Origin: Deltaproteobacteria bacterium
GTDB taxonomy: Bacteria; Desulfobacterota; Desulfarculia; Desulfarculales; Desulfarculaceae
Direction of reading: 5' to 3'
DNA: 11,285 nucleotides
Assembly: GCA_021815655.1 (NCBI GenBank)
Contig: JAKAGJ010000018.1
Location: 1 to 11,285, forward strand
Shown here: positions 1-8,243 of the stretch, piece after piece
How positions within the stretch are numbered: position 1 is the first letter of the stretch
Layout: every line of letters starts with the position of its first letter
Translations under genes and position numbers: made by a program
The notes under the pieces: generated by a model
Databases searched by the model: none
What the model was told of the DNA's origin: nothing
The model's input: the letters and a program-made list of their open reading frames with translations, nothing else

Positions 1-741
1 GTGCGCGCCCAGGGGGTGGCCATAGTGGATCAGCCCCCGGCCGGGGCCGTGATCGTGCCCACCACCGACCTGGACCTGGGGGCCATCGGCCAGGCCCTGG
101 CCCTTTTCGAGGTGCCCCTGCCCTCGCGCCTGGCCGTGGCCCTGTGCGACCACGGCCATTCCCCAGGCTTTTCAAACCGCAAGTTCCGCTTCCAGATGTG
201 GGAGCGCTTCCTGGCGGGCGGCGGCCGCCTGGCCGACCTGATCTTCGATCAAGCCCCCCCGGCCATGACCCGCATGGCCGCCCTCAAGGAGCAGACGCCC
301 ACGGCGCTTCTCATGGATACCGCCGCCGCCGCGGCCTGGGGCGCCCTGCAAGACCCGGCCGTGGCCCGCCTGGCCGGCGAGGGCGTCTGCCTGGTCAACC
401 TGGGCAACATGCACACCGTGGGATTTCTCATCCGCCAGGACCGGGTGCTGGGCATCTACGAGCACCACACCGGCTGCCTGGACGCCTTGAGCCTGAGCGA
501 TCAGGTGGGTCGCTTCATCAAGGGCTCGCTCAACGACGCGGAGGTCTTCGACAGCCAGGGGCACGGCTGCGCCCGCCTGGCCGCGGCCCCGCTGGGCCAA
601 TCCTGGCCCGTGGTCTTCACCGGCCCCCAACGCCGCCTGGCCGAGGGCTTGGGCTGGACCCTGGCCGTGCCCCACGGCGACGTGATGCTCTCGGGCTGCT
701 TCGGTCTGCTGGCCGCGGCGCAAGCCCTGGCGCAAGACTGA
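1..741 (+). CDS. DUF1786 family protein, 5' end probably outside the window
   Basis: The reading frame is open from the first base to the TGA at 739-741, giving 246 residues. I recognise DUF1786, a family often labelled as related to pyruvate formate-lyase activating enzyme on weak grounds; its biochemical role is not established. Visible family-like segments are CDHGHSPGFSNRKFRF (residues 49-64), VNLGNMHTVGF (132-142, resembling a nucleotide-binding beta-hairpin of the actin/Hsp70 fold), GIYEHHTGCL (151-160) and an FTGPQRR segment near the C-terminus. Family members as I know them are longer and start with a glycine-rich GTQD-like segment, absent here, so the GTG at position 1 is probably internal and the true start lies upstream. 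The gene ends 76 nt before ligA. Family assignment is fairly secure; function is not. Confidence 0.72.
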   Translation: MRAQGVAIVDQPPAGAVIVPTTDLDLGAIGQALALFEVPLPSRLAVALCDHGHSPGFSNRKFRFQMWERFLAGGGRLADLIFDQAPPAMTRMAALKEQTPTALLMDTAAAAAWGALQDPAVARLAGEGVCLVNLGNMHTVGFLIRQDRVLGIYEHHTGCLDALSLSDQVGRFIKGSLNDAEVFDSQGHGCARLAAAPLGQSWPVVFTGPQRRLAEGLGWTLAVPHGDVMLSGCFGLLAAAQALAQD

Positions 742-764
742 GCCCGCCCCCTGTCCTGCCGTCC

Positions 765-785
765 GGCCCGCTCGGGGGCCTGTTG
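765..785 (+). terminator. Weak candidate terminator after the DUF1786 gene
   Basis: GGCCC at 765-769 can pair with GGGCC at 776-780 across a 6-nt loop, followed by a poor T-containing tail (TGTTG). The stem is GC-rich but short and the T-tract is weak, so this may only be a pause site. The 742-817 gap shows no other clear structure. TTGTAA at 783-788 is a possible -35 for ligA, but no good -10 lies at the right distance. Confidence 0.25.
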
Positions 786-814
786 TAATCCCAGCCGGCT
801 TTGTGTAGTTATAG

Positions 815-2881
<2,067 letters not shown>

Positions 2882-2883
2882 CC

Positions 2884-3162
2884 ATGGATGAGGTCAAGGC
2901 CACGGTGCTTATCAAGGGCAAGGTGCAGGGGGTCTTCTTCCGGGCCCACACCCAGGAGACGGCCCGGGAACTGGGGCTCAAGGGATACGTGCGCAACCTG
3001 CCACTCAGGCGCGTGGAGGCGGTGTTCCAAGGCCCGCGCCCCCAGGTGGAACAGGCCATCGCCTGGTGCCACCGGGGCTCGCCCGCCGCCTTTGTCAGCG
3101 GGGTGGAGGTGAGCTGGGGCGATCCGGACCCCCTGCTGGGGGAATTTGAAATTCGCTATTAA
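2884..3162 (+). CDS. acyP: Acylphosphatase
   Basis: This small enzyme (92 residues) hydrolyses the carboxyl-phosphate bond of acyl phosphates such as acetyl phosphate or 1,3-bisphosphoglycerate. It shows the family signature KVQGVFFR (13-20), where Arg20 is the phosphate-binding arginine, and GLKGYVRNLP (31-40), where Asn38 orients the catalytic water. The later WCHRGSP segment (61-67) matches the conserved GP/GSP region. The loop usually reading NLPDGRVE is NLPLRRVE here, so the DG turn is replaced by LR; the catalytic residues are unaffected. A GGAG Shine-Dalgarno lies inside the end of ligA (about 2873-2876), and only 2 nt separate the ligA stop from this start, indicating translational coupling or a shared transcript. 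The family is certain; the physiological substrate is not known from sequence. Confidence 0.93.
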   Translation: MDEVKATVLIKGKVQGVFFRAHTQETARELGLKGYVRNLPLRRVEAVFQGPRPQVEQAIAWCHRGSPAAFVSGVEVSWGDPDPLLGEFEIRY

Positions 3163-3176
3163 TTTCGCCTGCCCCT

Positions 3177-3205
3177 TTTTCAGGCCGCCCCGGGTTTGTT
3201 ATACT
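3177..3205 (+). promoter_or_regulatory. Sigma70-type promoter for the lipoprotein gene
   Basis: TTTTCA (3177-3182, 4 of 6 to TTGACA) and TATACT (3200-3205, 5 of 6 to TATAAT) are separated by exactly 17 bp in an AT-richer pocket after the acylphosphatase stop. The start would be near 3212, leaving a leader of about 44 nt before the ATG at 3256. This marks the lipoprotein gene as a separate transcription unit. Confidence 0.6.
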
Positions 3206-3243
3206 CGCCAGTTAGGAAAGTCAGGACTGCCACCATTTGCCCC

Positions 3244-3249
3244 AGGGAG
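3244..3249 (+). promoter_or_regulatory. Ribosome binding site fixing the lipoprotein start
   Basis: AGGGAG lies 6 nt before ATG 3256. The frame is open further upstream to about 3196, but an upstream start would overlap the promoter at 3177-3205 and put a hydrophilic stretch before the signal peptide. ATG 3256 is therefore preferred. Confidence 0.65.
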
Positions 3250-3255
3250 ACCCCT

Positions 3256-4428
3256 ATGTATCACCGCCCTCCCCTCGAAGGCCCCCGCCAGCCCGCCAAC
3301 CGCCCGGGCCTAGTCCTGCCGGGAGCCCTGCTGGGCCTGCTGCTGGTCTTGGCCCTCCTGGCCGCCGGCTGCGGCATGGGCAGCGCCGTGACCAACTATA
3401 TCGACAGCACGGACACCGGCCTGCGCAAACGGGTCTCGGTGGCGCCCTTCACCAGCGGCCCGGCCAACATGAAGGAACAGGCCGTGGCCCTGCAACAGGC
3501 CATCATCCAAAACCTGGCCAAGCAGGGTGGCGTGGTGGTGGCCGATTTCGCGGCCCTGCAGGGCGAGATGGAAAAGGTGCCCAAGAGCATCACCAACCCC
3601 GAGGACCGGGCCATCGAGGCCGGCCGCTTGAGCGGCTACAACGCGCTCCTGGCCGGCAACATCACCGATCTGTCGGTGCAGCGCATGCTCAAGGGTGTCT
3701 ACGGCTTCCGCGACAACACCCCCTTCCTCACCCTGGAGGTGGAGTTGCGCATGGTGGACGTCACCACCGGCACCGTGGTGGGCCAGGAGGCCTTCAAGAA
3801 GCAGGAGAAGCTTGACGACATGACGGCCGAGGCCATCGAGGGCGGAGGACAGCCCGACGCAAAGCTGGTGAGCAAGCTCATGGCCGAGATGACCAAGGAG
3901 ACCACGGCCTGGGTGACCCGGCACGTGTCGGCCCTGCCCTGGGGCGGCGTGGTGCTGGAGGTCAACGGCGACCGGGTGCGGGTGAGCGTGGGGCGCGACA
4001 CCGGCCTGTCCCCCGGCTCGGTGCTGACGGTCTACGGCCTGGGCGAACGCATCAAGGCCGGCACGGGTCAGGAATTGTCCTTGGCCGGGCCGCGGGTGGG
4101 GCGCATCAAGCTCACCGAGTTGGGCGCCCGCTCATCCTGGGCCGAGATCGTGGAAAGGGCCAGCGAGTCCAAGGCGGTCAAGGAAGCCGTCGAAAAGACC
4201 AGGAAGGCCAAGGAGGACGCCCAGCGACATGCCAAGGAGGCCGTCGAAAAGGCCAAGAAAGCCGAGGAGAAGGCCAAGGAGCTCGCCGCCGAGGGCAAGG
4301 ATGACAAGGAAGCCAGGGCGGCCGCCCGCACGGCCAGGGAGGCCGCCGAACGGGCCAAGGAGATCGTCATAGCCGACGTGCCCCCGCCCCCCAACTTCCA
4401 GGTTGGTCAGTGGGTGCGCACCCACTAG
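3256..4428 (+). CDS. Outer-membrane-type lipoprotein with CsgG/FlgT-like domains and a charged helical segment
   Basis: The product is 390 residues. It begins with a long signal peptide: a 20-residue Pro/Arg-containing n-region, a Leu-rich core, and lipobox LAAGC with lipid-acceptor Cys39. The next residue is Gly rather than Asp, which suggests sorting to the outer membrane. Residues about 58-200 (RVSVAPF, then a DFAAL strand, YNALLAGNITDLS, then TLEVELRMVDVTTGTVV) resemble the nucleotide-binding-like fold of CsgG, FlgT and TolB N-terminal modules. Residues 229-298 (GGVVLEVNGDRVRVSVG, then GLSPGSVLTVYG) resemble the FlgT C-terminal SH3-like domain. Residues about 299-369 are Ala/Lys/Glu/Arg-rich and predicted to be helical or coiled coil, with AKEAVEK-like units repeated. 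A short tail ends QVGQWVRTH. An envelope role is likely; the exact function is unknown. It has its own promoter and terminator. Confidence 0.75.
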   Translation: MYHRPPLEGPRQPANRPGLVLPGALLGLLLVLALLAAGCGMGSAVTNYIDSTDTGLRKRVSVAPFTSGPANMKEQAVALQQAIIQNLAKQGGVVVADFAALQGEMEKVPKSITNPEDRAIEAGRLSGYNALLAGNITDLSVQRMLKGVYGFRDNTPFLTLEVELRMVDVTTGTVVGQEAFKKQEKLDDMTAEAIEGGGQPDAKLVSKLMAEMTKETTAWVTRHVSALPWGGVVLEVNGDRVRVSVGRDTGLSPGSVLTVYGLGERIKAGTGQELSLAGPRVGRIKLTELGARSSWAEIVERASESKAVKEAVEKTRKAKEDAQRHAKEAVEKAKKAEEKAKELAAEGKDDKEARAAARTAREAAERAKEIVIADVPPPPNFQVGQWVRTH

Positions 4429-4472
4429 GCCTTGCCACCTGGCGTTACCTCACCCGCTAGCAGCATCCACCG

Positions 4473-4504
4473 GGCAGGGGCCATGAGGCCCCTGCCTTCA
4501 TTTT
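4473..4504 (+). terminator. Rho-independent terminator after the lipoprotein gene
   Basis: A perfect 10-bp inverted repeat, GGCAGGGGCC (4473-4482) and GGCCCCTGCC (4487-4496), encloses an ATGA loop and is followed by TTCATTTT. It lies 45 nt after the lipoprotein stop codon and separates that unit from the tupA promoter. Confidence 0.85.
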
Positions 4505-4523
4505 GTCCGCTCCGGCCCCCAGC

Positions 4524-4552
4524 TTGACCTGGGCGGCGACCTTTCCTAATCT
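4524..4552 (+). promoter_or_regulatory. Candidate promoter for the tupA-like gene
   Basis: TTGACC (4524-4529, 5 of 6 to consensus) is 17 bp from TAATCT (4547-4552, 3 of 6). The predicted start, near 4558-4560, falls inside the palindrome at 4551-4570, an arrangement expected for repression. The -10 is weak, so this rests mainly on the -35 and the context. Confidence 0.45.
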
Positions 4553-4574
4553 ATGTCAAAAATGGCATAGCCAT
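4551..4574 (+). promoter_or_regulatory. Operator-like double palindrome upstream of tupA
   Basis: CTATGTCA (4551-4558) and TGGCATAG (4563-4570) form 8-bp arms around AAAA with one mismatch (7 of 8 pairs). A second, overlapping palindrome is ATGGC-ATA-GCCAT (4562-4574, perfect 5-bp arms). Both lie between the candidate -10 and the Shine-Dalgarno. By analogy with oxyanion uptake genes controlled by ModE or TunR-type regulators, this may be a tungstate- or molybdate-responsive site. That link is inference: no regulator is encoded in the window and I have not matched a known motif. Confidence 0.55.
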
Positions 4575-4608
4575 ACTGATCCTCGCCACCCACCCAGGAA
4601 GAATAGAG

Positions 4609-5451
4609 ATGAAAACCAGCGCGCTCCTCTCTGCCATGCTGCTGCTGTTGGCTTTGGCCCCCTCAAGCGCCCGGGCGGCAATGGCCTTTGACGCCACCTA
4701 CGGCCAGGGGGAGCAGGCCTTCTCGCTGGCCACCGGCAGCCCCGGCGAGCTGGGCCGCTTGAAGGCCCTGGGCGAGGCCTTCTCCGCCAGCGCCGGCGCC
4801 CGACTGCAATGGAAAAAGGCCGGCTCGGGCCAGAGCCTCAAACTCCTGCGCGAGCGCGCCGTGGACATGATAATGGTGCACGCGCCCCAGGCCGAGAAGG
4901 AGGCCGTGGCCCAGGGCTGGGCCGCGCAGCGAACCCCCCTGGGCAGCAACTAGTTCTTCATTGTAGGCCCGCCAAACGATCCTGCCGGCATCGCTCAGGC
5001 CGCCAGCGCCCAGGACGCCTATGCCCGCATCGCCAAGGCAAAGGCCAAGCTCTTCTCCCGGGGCGACAACTCCGGCACCCACCAGAAGGAACTGGCCATC
5101 TGGCGCGCAACCGGCATCCAACCCGCGGGAGACTGGTACGTGGTGACGCGGGCCTTCATGACCGCCACCTTTGAGCGCGCCCACGCCGAGGCGGGCTACT
5201 TCATGACCGACTCCAGCACCTGGGTGCAGGAGGCGGCCAAGCTGCCCAAGCTCAAGATTCTCTTTAGGAGCGACAAGTTCCTCATCAACACCTACCACGC
5301 CCTGCGCCAGCCCGACGGCGCCACCCCCGGCGCGGCCCTGGCGGCGCACTTCATCGACTTCGTGGCCTCGCCGGCGGGGCAGAAGATAATCCGGGAGTAC
5401 GACGGGGGGTTGTACAACGACGCGGCCTACGCCAAGCAATATGACGATTAG
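4609..5451 (+). pseudogene. tupA: Tungstate ABC transporter substrate-binding protein TupA, interrupted by one amber codon
   Basis: Intact, this would be a 280-residue periplasmic protein that binds tungstate and hands it to a TupB permease/TupC ATPase. An AGGAAG Shine-Dalgarno (4596-4601) precedes ATG 4609. A cleavable signal peptide (to about residue 23, ending SSARA) is followed by LATGSPGELG (40-49), GSGQSLKLLRERAVDMIMVHAP (72-93), FFIVGPPNDPAGI (116-128) and SRGDNSGTH (150-158), all typical of TupA. Codon 115 (4951-4953) is TAG, between Asn114 and Phe116, where the family has a sense codon in an N-x-F-x-IVGP segment. The frame then stays open and family-like to the TAG at 5449-5451. As written, only 114 residues are made, losing the RGDNSGTH region. 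The cause may be a nonsense mutation, a sequencing error or readthrough. No tupB or tupC is adjacent. recN converges from 5462. Confidence 0.85.
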
Positions 5452-5461
5452 GCGCCAGCGG

Positions 5462-7171
5462 CTAGGGCTGGTCCCGGCGGGCCTGCTCCAAGAGGGCCTG
5501 GGCGTGCTCGCGGGCCGCCGGGCCACCATCGGTCCCGCCCAGCATGCGGGTCATCTCGCCTAGACGGCCGGGCTCGTCCAGGGTGCCGAGCACCGTGACG
5601 GTGCGCCCCTGGCGCACCTGTTTGCCCACGGTGAGGTGCTGCTCGCCCCAGGCGGCGATCTGGGGCAGGTGGCTGATGCACAGCACCTGGGCGCCACTGG
5701 CCAGGCGTTTAAGCTTCTTGCCCACAGCGCTGCCCGTGGCCCCGCCGATGCCGGCGTCCACCTCGTCAAAGATCAGGGTGGGGGCGCCGGCCTGGGCCGC
5801 CACCAGGCTTTTAAGCGCCAGGAGCAGGCGCGAAAGCTCGCCGCCGCTGGCGATGCGACTCAATTGGCGGAAGCCCTCGCCGGGGTTGGGGGCGATGTAG
5901 AACTCGGCCTCCTCCAGCCCCCGGCTGGCCAAGGGTCCCTCGGGGGTCGCCAGGGCCGGGCCGCCCGGCGGGCGGAATCGCACCTCGAACTCGCAGGCGG
6001 CCATGCCTAGCTGGGCCAGTTCACCCCGGGCGGCCACGGCCAGGTGGGGGGCGGCCCGGCGGCGCTCTCGTCCCAGGCGCCGGGCCAGTTCCAAGGCCTC
6101 GTCCAGGGCGGCCTGACGCGCCCGCGCCAGCTCGGTCAGGCGCTCCTGGCCATTGTCCAGGGAAAGTAGCTCCTGCCGGGCTTCCCGCAGGGTGGCCAGG
6201 GCCTCCTCCACGCCGCCGCCGTGCTTGCGGCACAGGCGCTGAATGGCCAACAGCCGCCCCTCTATCCAGTCCAGGCGGCCGGGGTCGGCCAGCAGGGAAT
6301 CGGCGTAGTCGCGCATCTCCTGGGCGATATCCTCCAGGCCGTAGTAGGCCTCCTCCAGACGGGCGGCCAAGGGAGCAAGGCGCTCGTCCAGGCGGGCCAG
6401 GTCGGCCATGAGCCCGCGCACCTTGCCCAGGGGCTCCAGCACCGAGCCATCCTCGGCGGCGTAGAGCCCCTGAAAGACCCCCTGGGCCAGGCGGGTCATC
6501 TGCTCGGCGTTGGCCAACAGGCCGCGCTCCTGCTTGAGCGCCTGTTCCTCGGCCGCGTCCAGGCCGGCCTCCTCGATCTCGGCCACCACCTGCCGGAGCC
6601 AGGCCTGGCGCTCCTGGCGGCGCTCAAGGTCCTGCTCCAGCTGCCGCTCCTGGCGCTCCAGCTGCCTGGCCCGGCCCACGGCCTCGCTCACCCGCCCCCG
6701 CGAGGCATCCAGGCCGGCGAAGGCATCCAAGAGCAGCAGATGCTCCTCGGCGCTCAAGAGGGCCTGCTGGCTGTGCTGACCCACCAGGCTCACCAGCTCC
6801 GGCCCCAGCTCGGCCAAGAAGCCCAGGGTGGAAAGCGAGCCCGCCACCTGCACCCGGTTGCGCCCCTCGCGGCTCACCACCCGGCGCACCACCAGGTCCT
6901 CGCCCGGAGCCAGATCCAGCCCCGCGCTCTCCAGGCGCTTGGCCGCCGGCGCGCCGGACGGCAGGCTGAAGGCCGCCTCCACCACGGCCTGGTCCTGGCC
7001 GGCGCGGATGAGATCGGCGGCGGCGCGCTGCCCCAGGAGCAGGTTCACCGCCGCCAGGATGATGGATTTGCCGGCGCCGGTCTCGCCGGTGAGCACGGTG
7101 AGCCCCGGCCCCAGCTCCAGCTCCAGGTTCTCGATCAGGGCGAAGTTCTGTATGCGCAAGAATGTGAGCAT
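5462..7171 (-). CDS. recN: DNA repair protein RecN
   Basis: RecN is an SMC-like ATPase that acts with RecA in double-strand break repair, holding DNA ends or sister duplexes together. The 569-residue length is typical. The N-terminus MLTFLRIQNFALIENLELEL is diagnostic and fixes the ATG at 7171. Walker A GETGAGKS lies at 29-36, followed by two long helical, Leu/Glu/Arg/Gln-rich arms forming the short coiled coil. The ABC signature ASGGELSR lies at 441-448, Walker B TLIFDEVD around 465-472 and CISHLPQIAA around 498-507. All catalytic elements are present. The Shine-Dalgarno is weak. It is convergent with tupA (10-nt gap, no clear terminator between them) and divergent from the TsaC/YciO gene. 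A candidate promoter lies about 80 nt upstream. I could not identify a LexA box. Confidence 0.97.
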   Translation of the reverse strand: MLTFLRIQNFALIENLELELGPGLTVLTGETGAGKSIILAAVNLLLGQRAAADLIRAGQDQAVVEAAFSLPSGAPAAKRLESAGLDLAPGEDLVVRRVVSREGRNRVQVAGSLSTLGFLAELGPELVSLVGQHSQQALLSAEEHLLLLDAFAGLDASRGRVSEAVGRARQLERQERQLEQDLERRQERQAWLRQVVAEIEEAGLDAAEEQALKQERGLLANAEQMTRLAQGVFQGLYAAEDGSVLEPLGKVRGLMADLARLDERLAPLAARLEEAYYGLEDIAQEMRDYADSLLADPGRLDWIEGRLLAIQRLCRKHGGGVEEALATLREARQELLSLDNGQERLTELARARQAALDEALELARRLGRERRRAAPHLAVAARGELAQLGMAACEFEVRFRPPGGPALATPEGPLASRGLEEAEFYIAPNPGEGFRQLSRIASGGELSRLLLALKSLVAAQAGAPTLIFDEVDAGIGGATGSAVGKKLKRLASGAQVLCISHLPQIAAWGEQHLTVGKQVRQGRTVTVLGTLDEPGRLGEMTRMLGGTDGGPAAREHAQALLEQARRDQP

Positions 7172-7209
7172 GGCCTACTGTGCCAGGTGGCGCTGAGGGA
7201 GGCAAGGGT

Positions 7210-7221
7210 GCGGGCGCCCGC
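7210..7221. other. Perfect 12-bp GC palindrome in the recN leader
   Basis: GCGGGC-GCCCGC is a perfect palindrome between the candidate recN promoter and its start codon. It could form a small structure or bind a repressor, but such sequences arise readily in GC-rich DNA, so support is low. The remainder of the 7172-7392 intergenic region holds only the two divergent promoter candidates. Confidence 0.2.
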
Positions 7222-7248
7222 GCCCCCGGACTGGCGACGCCCAGGGCA

Positions 7249-7278
7249 AGATTACCCCGCCCAGGGCGCCACGGTCAA
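7249..7278 (-). promoter_or_regulatory. Candidate recN promoter
   Basis: On the minus strand, TTGACC (7278 down to 7273) is followed after 18 bp by TAATCT (7254 down to 7249). The start would be near 7242, giving a leader of about 70 nt. Both hexamers are identical to those proposed for tupA, which modestly supports both calls. The -10 matches consensus only 3 of 6. Confidence 0.35.
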
Positions 7279-7339
7279 GGCCGGCGGGAGGTGCAAGGGC
7301 GCAAGTGCCCATGAATACATGCTTAGCGCCCGAGTATCC

Positions 7340-7369
7340 TTGACGCCCCCCAAGCGGCTGGGCTATGGT
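7340..7369 (+). promoter_or_regulatory. Promoter for the TsaC/YciO-family gene
   Basis: TTGACG (7340-7345, 5 of 6) and TATGGT (7364-7369, 4 of 6) are separated by 18 bp. Transcription would begin near 7376, giving a short leader before the ATG at 7393 that includes the AAAAGGA Shine-Dalgarno-like sequence. Confidence 0.5.
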
Positions 7370-7392
7370 GGGCTTAAAAGGAAACCAGCGCC

Positions 7393-8004
7393 ATGATCCT
7401 GACCATCAACCCCCAGAACCCCCAACCCCGGCTCATCGCCCGGGTGGTGGAGGTGCTCGCTGACGGCGGGGTGGTGGCATATCCCACGGACACGGTCTAC
7501 GGCCTGGGCTGCGACATGTTCAACAAGCGGGCCATCAAGCGCGTGCACCAGATCAAGCGCCAGCCCGAGTCCAAGCCCTTTTCCTTCATCTGCCCGGACT
7601 TGAAGGAGCTGTCCCAGTACGCCCGGGTGACCAACTACGCCTACAAGACCCTGCGCCGGCTCCTGCCCGGGCCCTACACCTTCGTGCTGGAGGGCTCCCG
7701 CGAGGTGCCCAAGATGATGCTCACCCGGCGCAAGACCGCCGGCATCCGCGTGCCCGACCACCCCATCCCCATTGCCCTGGCCCAGGGGCTGGGCCACCCC
7801 CTGCTCTCCACCAGCGCCAGCGACGAGCAGGGGCACATGCTGGTGCATGCCTGGGAGGTGGAGGACCTCCTGGGCAACCAGTTGGATCTGATCGTGGACG
7901 GTGGACCGGTGCCGGGCAAGCCCAGTAGCGTCATCAGCCTGGTGGACGACACGCCGGAGATACTGCGCGAGGGCGCCGGCCCGGTGGAGGAATTTAGGAG
8001 CTAG
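7393..8004 (+). CDS. L-threonylcarbamoyladenylate synthase family protein (YciO/TsaC/Sua5 fold)
   Basis: TsaC/Sua5 enzymes make threonylcarbamoyl-AMP from threonine, bicarbonate and ATP for the t6A37 modification of ANN-decoding tRNAs. The 203-residue protein shows the YrdC fold: GGVVAYPTDTVYGLG (25-39), KRQPESKPFSFIC (55-67), LPGPYTFVLEGS (91-102), RKTAGIRVPDHP (113-124), LLSTSAS (137-143), PSSVISL (177-183) and REGAG (192-196). The SKPFSFIC segment, TPR-free compact length and STSAS where TsaC has an STSAN-like motif place it nearer the E. coli YciO branch, whose exact role is less certain. It lacks the C-terminal Sua5 domain. The ATG at 7393 has AAGGA about 10 nt upstream. It is monocistronic with its own promoter and a probable terminator, and divergent from recN. 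Confidence 0.88.
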   Translation: MILTINPQNPQPRLIARVVEVLADGGVVAYPTDTVYGLGCDMFNKRAIKRVHQIKRQPESKPFSFICPDLKELSQYARVTNYAYKTLRRLLPGPYTFVLEGSREVPKMMLTRRKTAGIRVPDHPIPIALAQGLGHPLLSTSASDEQGHMLVHAWEVEDLLGNQLDLIVDGGPVPGKPSSVISLVDDTPEILREGAGPVEEFRS

Positions 8005-8042
8005 CCGCTGCGGCCCGGAGCGGCGTCTTTCGTCTTTATCTT
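8004..8042 (+). terminator. Probable terminator after the TsaC/YciO gene
   Basis: GCCGCT (8004-8009), which starts on the last base of the stop codon, pairs perfectly with AGCGGC (8019-8024) across a 9-nt loop. It is followed by the T-rich GTCTTTCGTCTTTATCTT. The stem is short but GC-rich and the tail is suitable. Confidence 0.5.
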
Positions 8043-8060
8043 GAAAAATCAAGCCATCGC

Positions 8061-8183
8061 TGTCATTGCGAGGAGCATCCCCGAAAGGGATGCGACGCGG
8101 CAATCCACCCTTTCGCTCTCATTAATCGGCGTTGCGCACCAAAGAGCGAAAAGGAGGATTGCTTCGCTACGCTCGCAATGACA
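8061..8183. repeat. 123-bp nested palindromic REP/MITE-like element
   Basis: Terminal inverted repeats TGTCATTGCGAG (8061-8072) and CTCGCAATGACA (8172-8183) are perfect. Inside them, GCAATCC (8100-8106) pairs with GGATTGC (8156-8162), and TTTCGCTCT (8111-8119) pairs with AGAGCGAAA (8143-8151). The left arm also contains a local hairpin, GCATCCC-CGAAA-GGGATGC. The terminal sequence resembles the widespread extragenic repeat that begins GTCATTGCGAGCG and carries GAAGCAATCC. The element is non-coding, has no T-tract and lies between convergent genes, a typical position for such repeats. Its base composition is clearly less GC-rich than the flanking genes. Confidence 0.8.
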
Positions 8184-8243
8184 CCCGTTCCTGGATGATT
8201 TCCCGGGCAAGCCTAGAGCTTGCAGCCCAAGCGTGCCCCCTGG

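Noticed and set aside
4503-4691. Small open frame overlapping the tupA promoter
   Set aside because: It overlaps the promoter, operator and the tupA signal peptide in another frame, has no Shine-Dalgarno and no recognisable features.
4951-4953. Pyrrolysine insertion as the preferred reading of the amber codon
   Set aside because: TAG ends at least six genes in this window, TupA is not a known pyrrolysine protein and no downstream insertion structure is evident; kept only as a hypothesis to test.
5453-5473. CCAGC/GCTGG hairpin between convergent tupA and recN
   Set aside because: Only a 5-bp stem with no T-tract in either direction; too weak to call a terminator.
6221-7396. Long open frame on the plus strand opposite recN
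   Set aside because: Antisense to recN, Gln/Leu/Gly-rich with no recognisable domain, and it runs through both divergent promoters.
8061-8183. The palindromic repeat as a transcription terminator or CRISPR-like array
   Set aside because: It has no T-tract on either side, and it is one nested inverted repeat with no repeated spacer-separated units.
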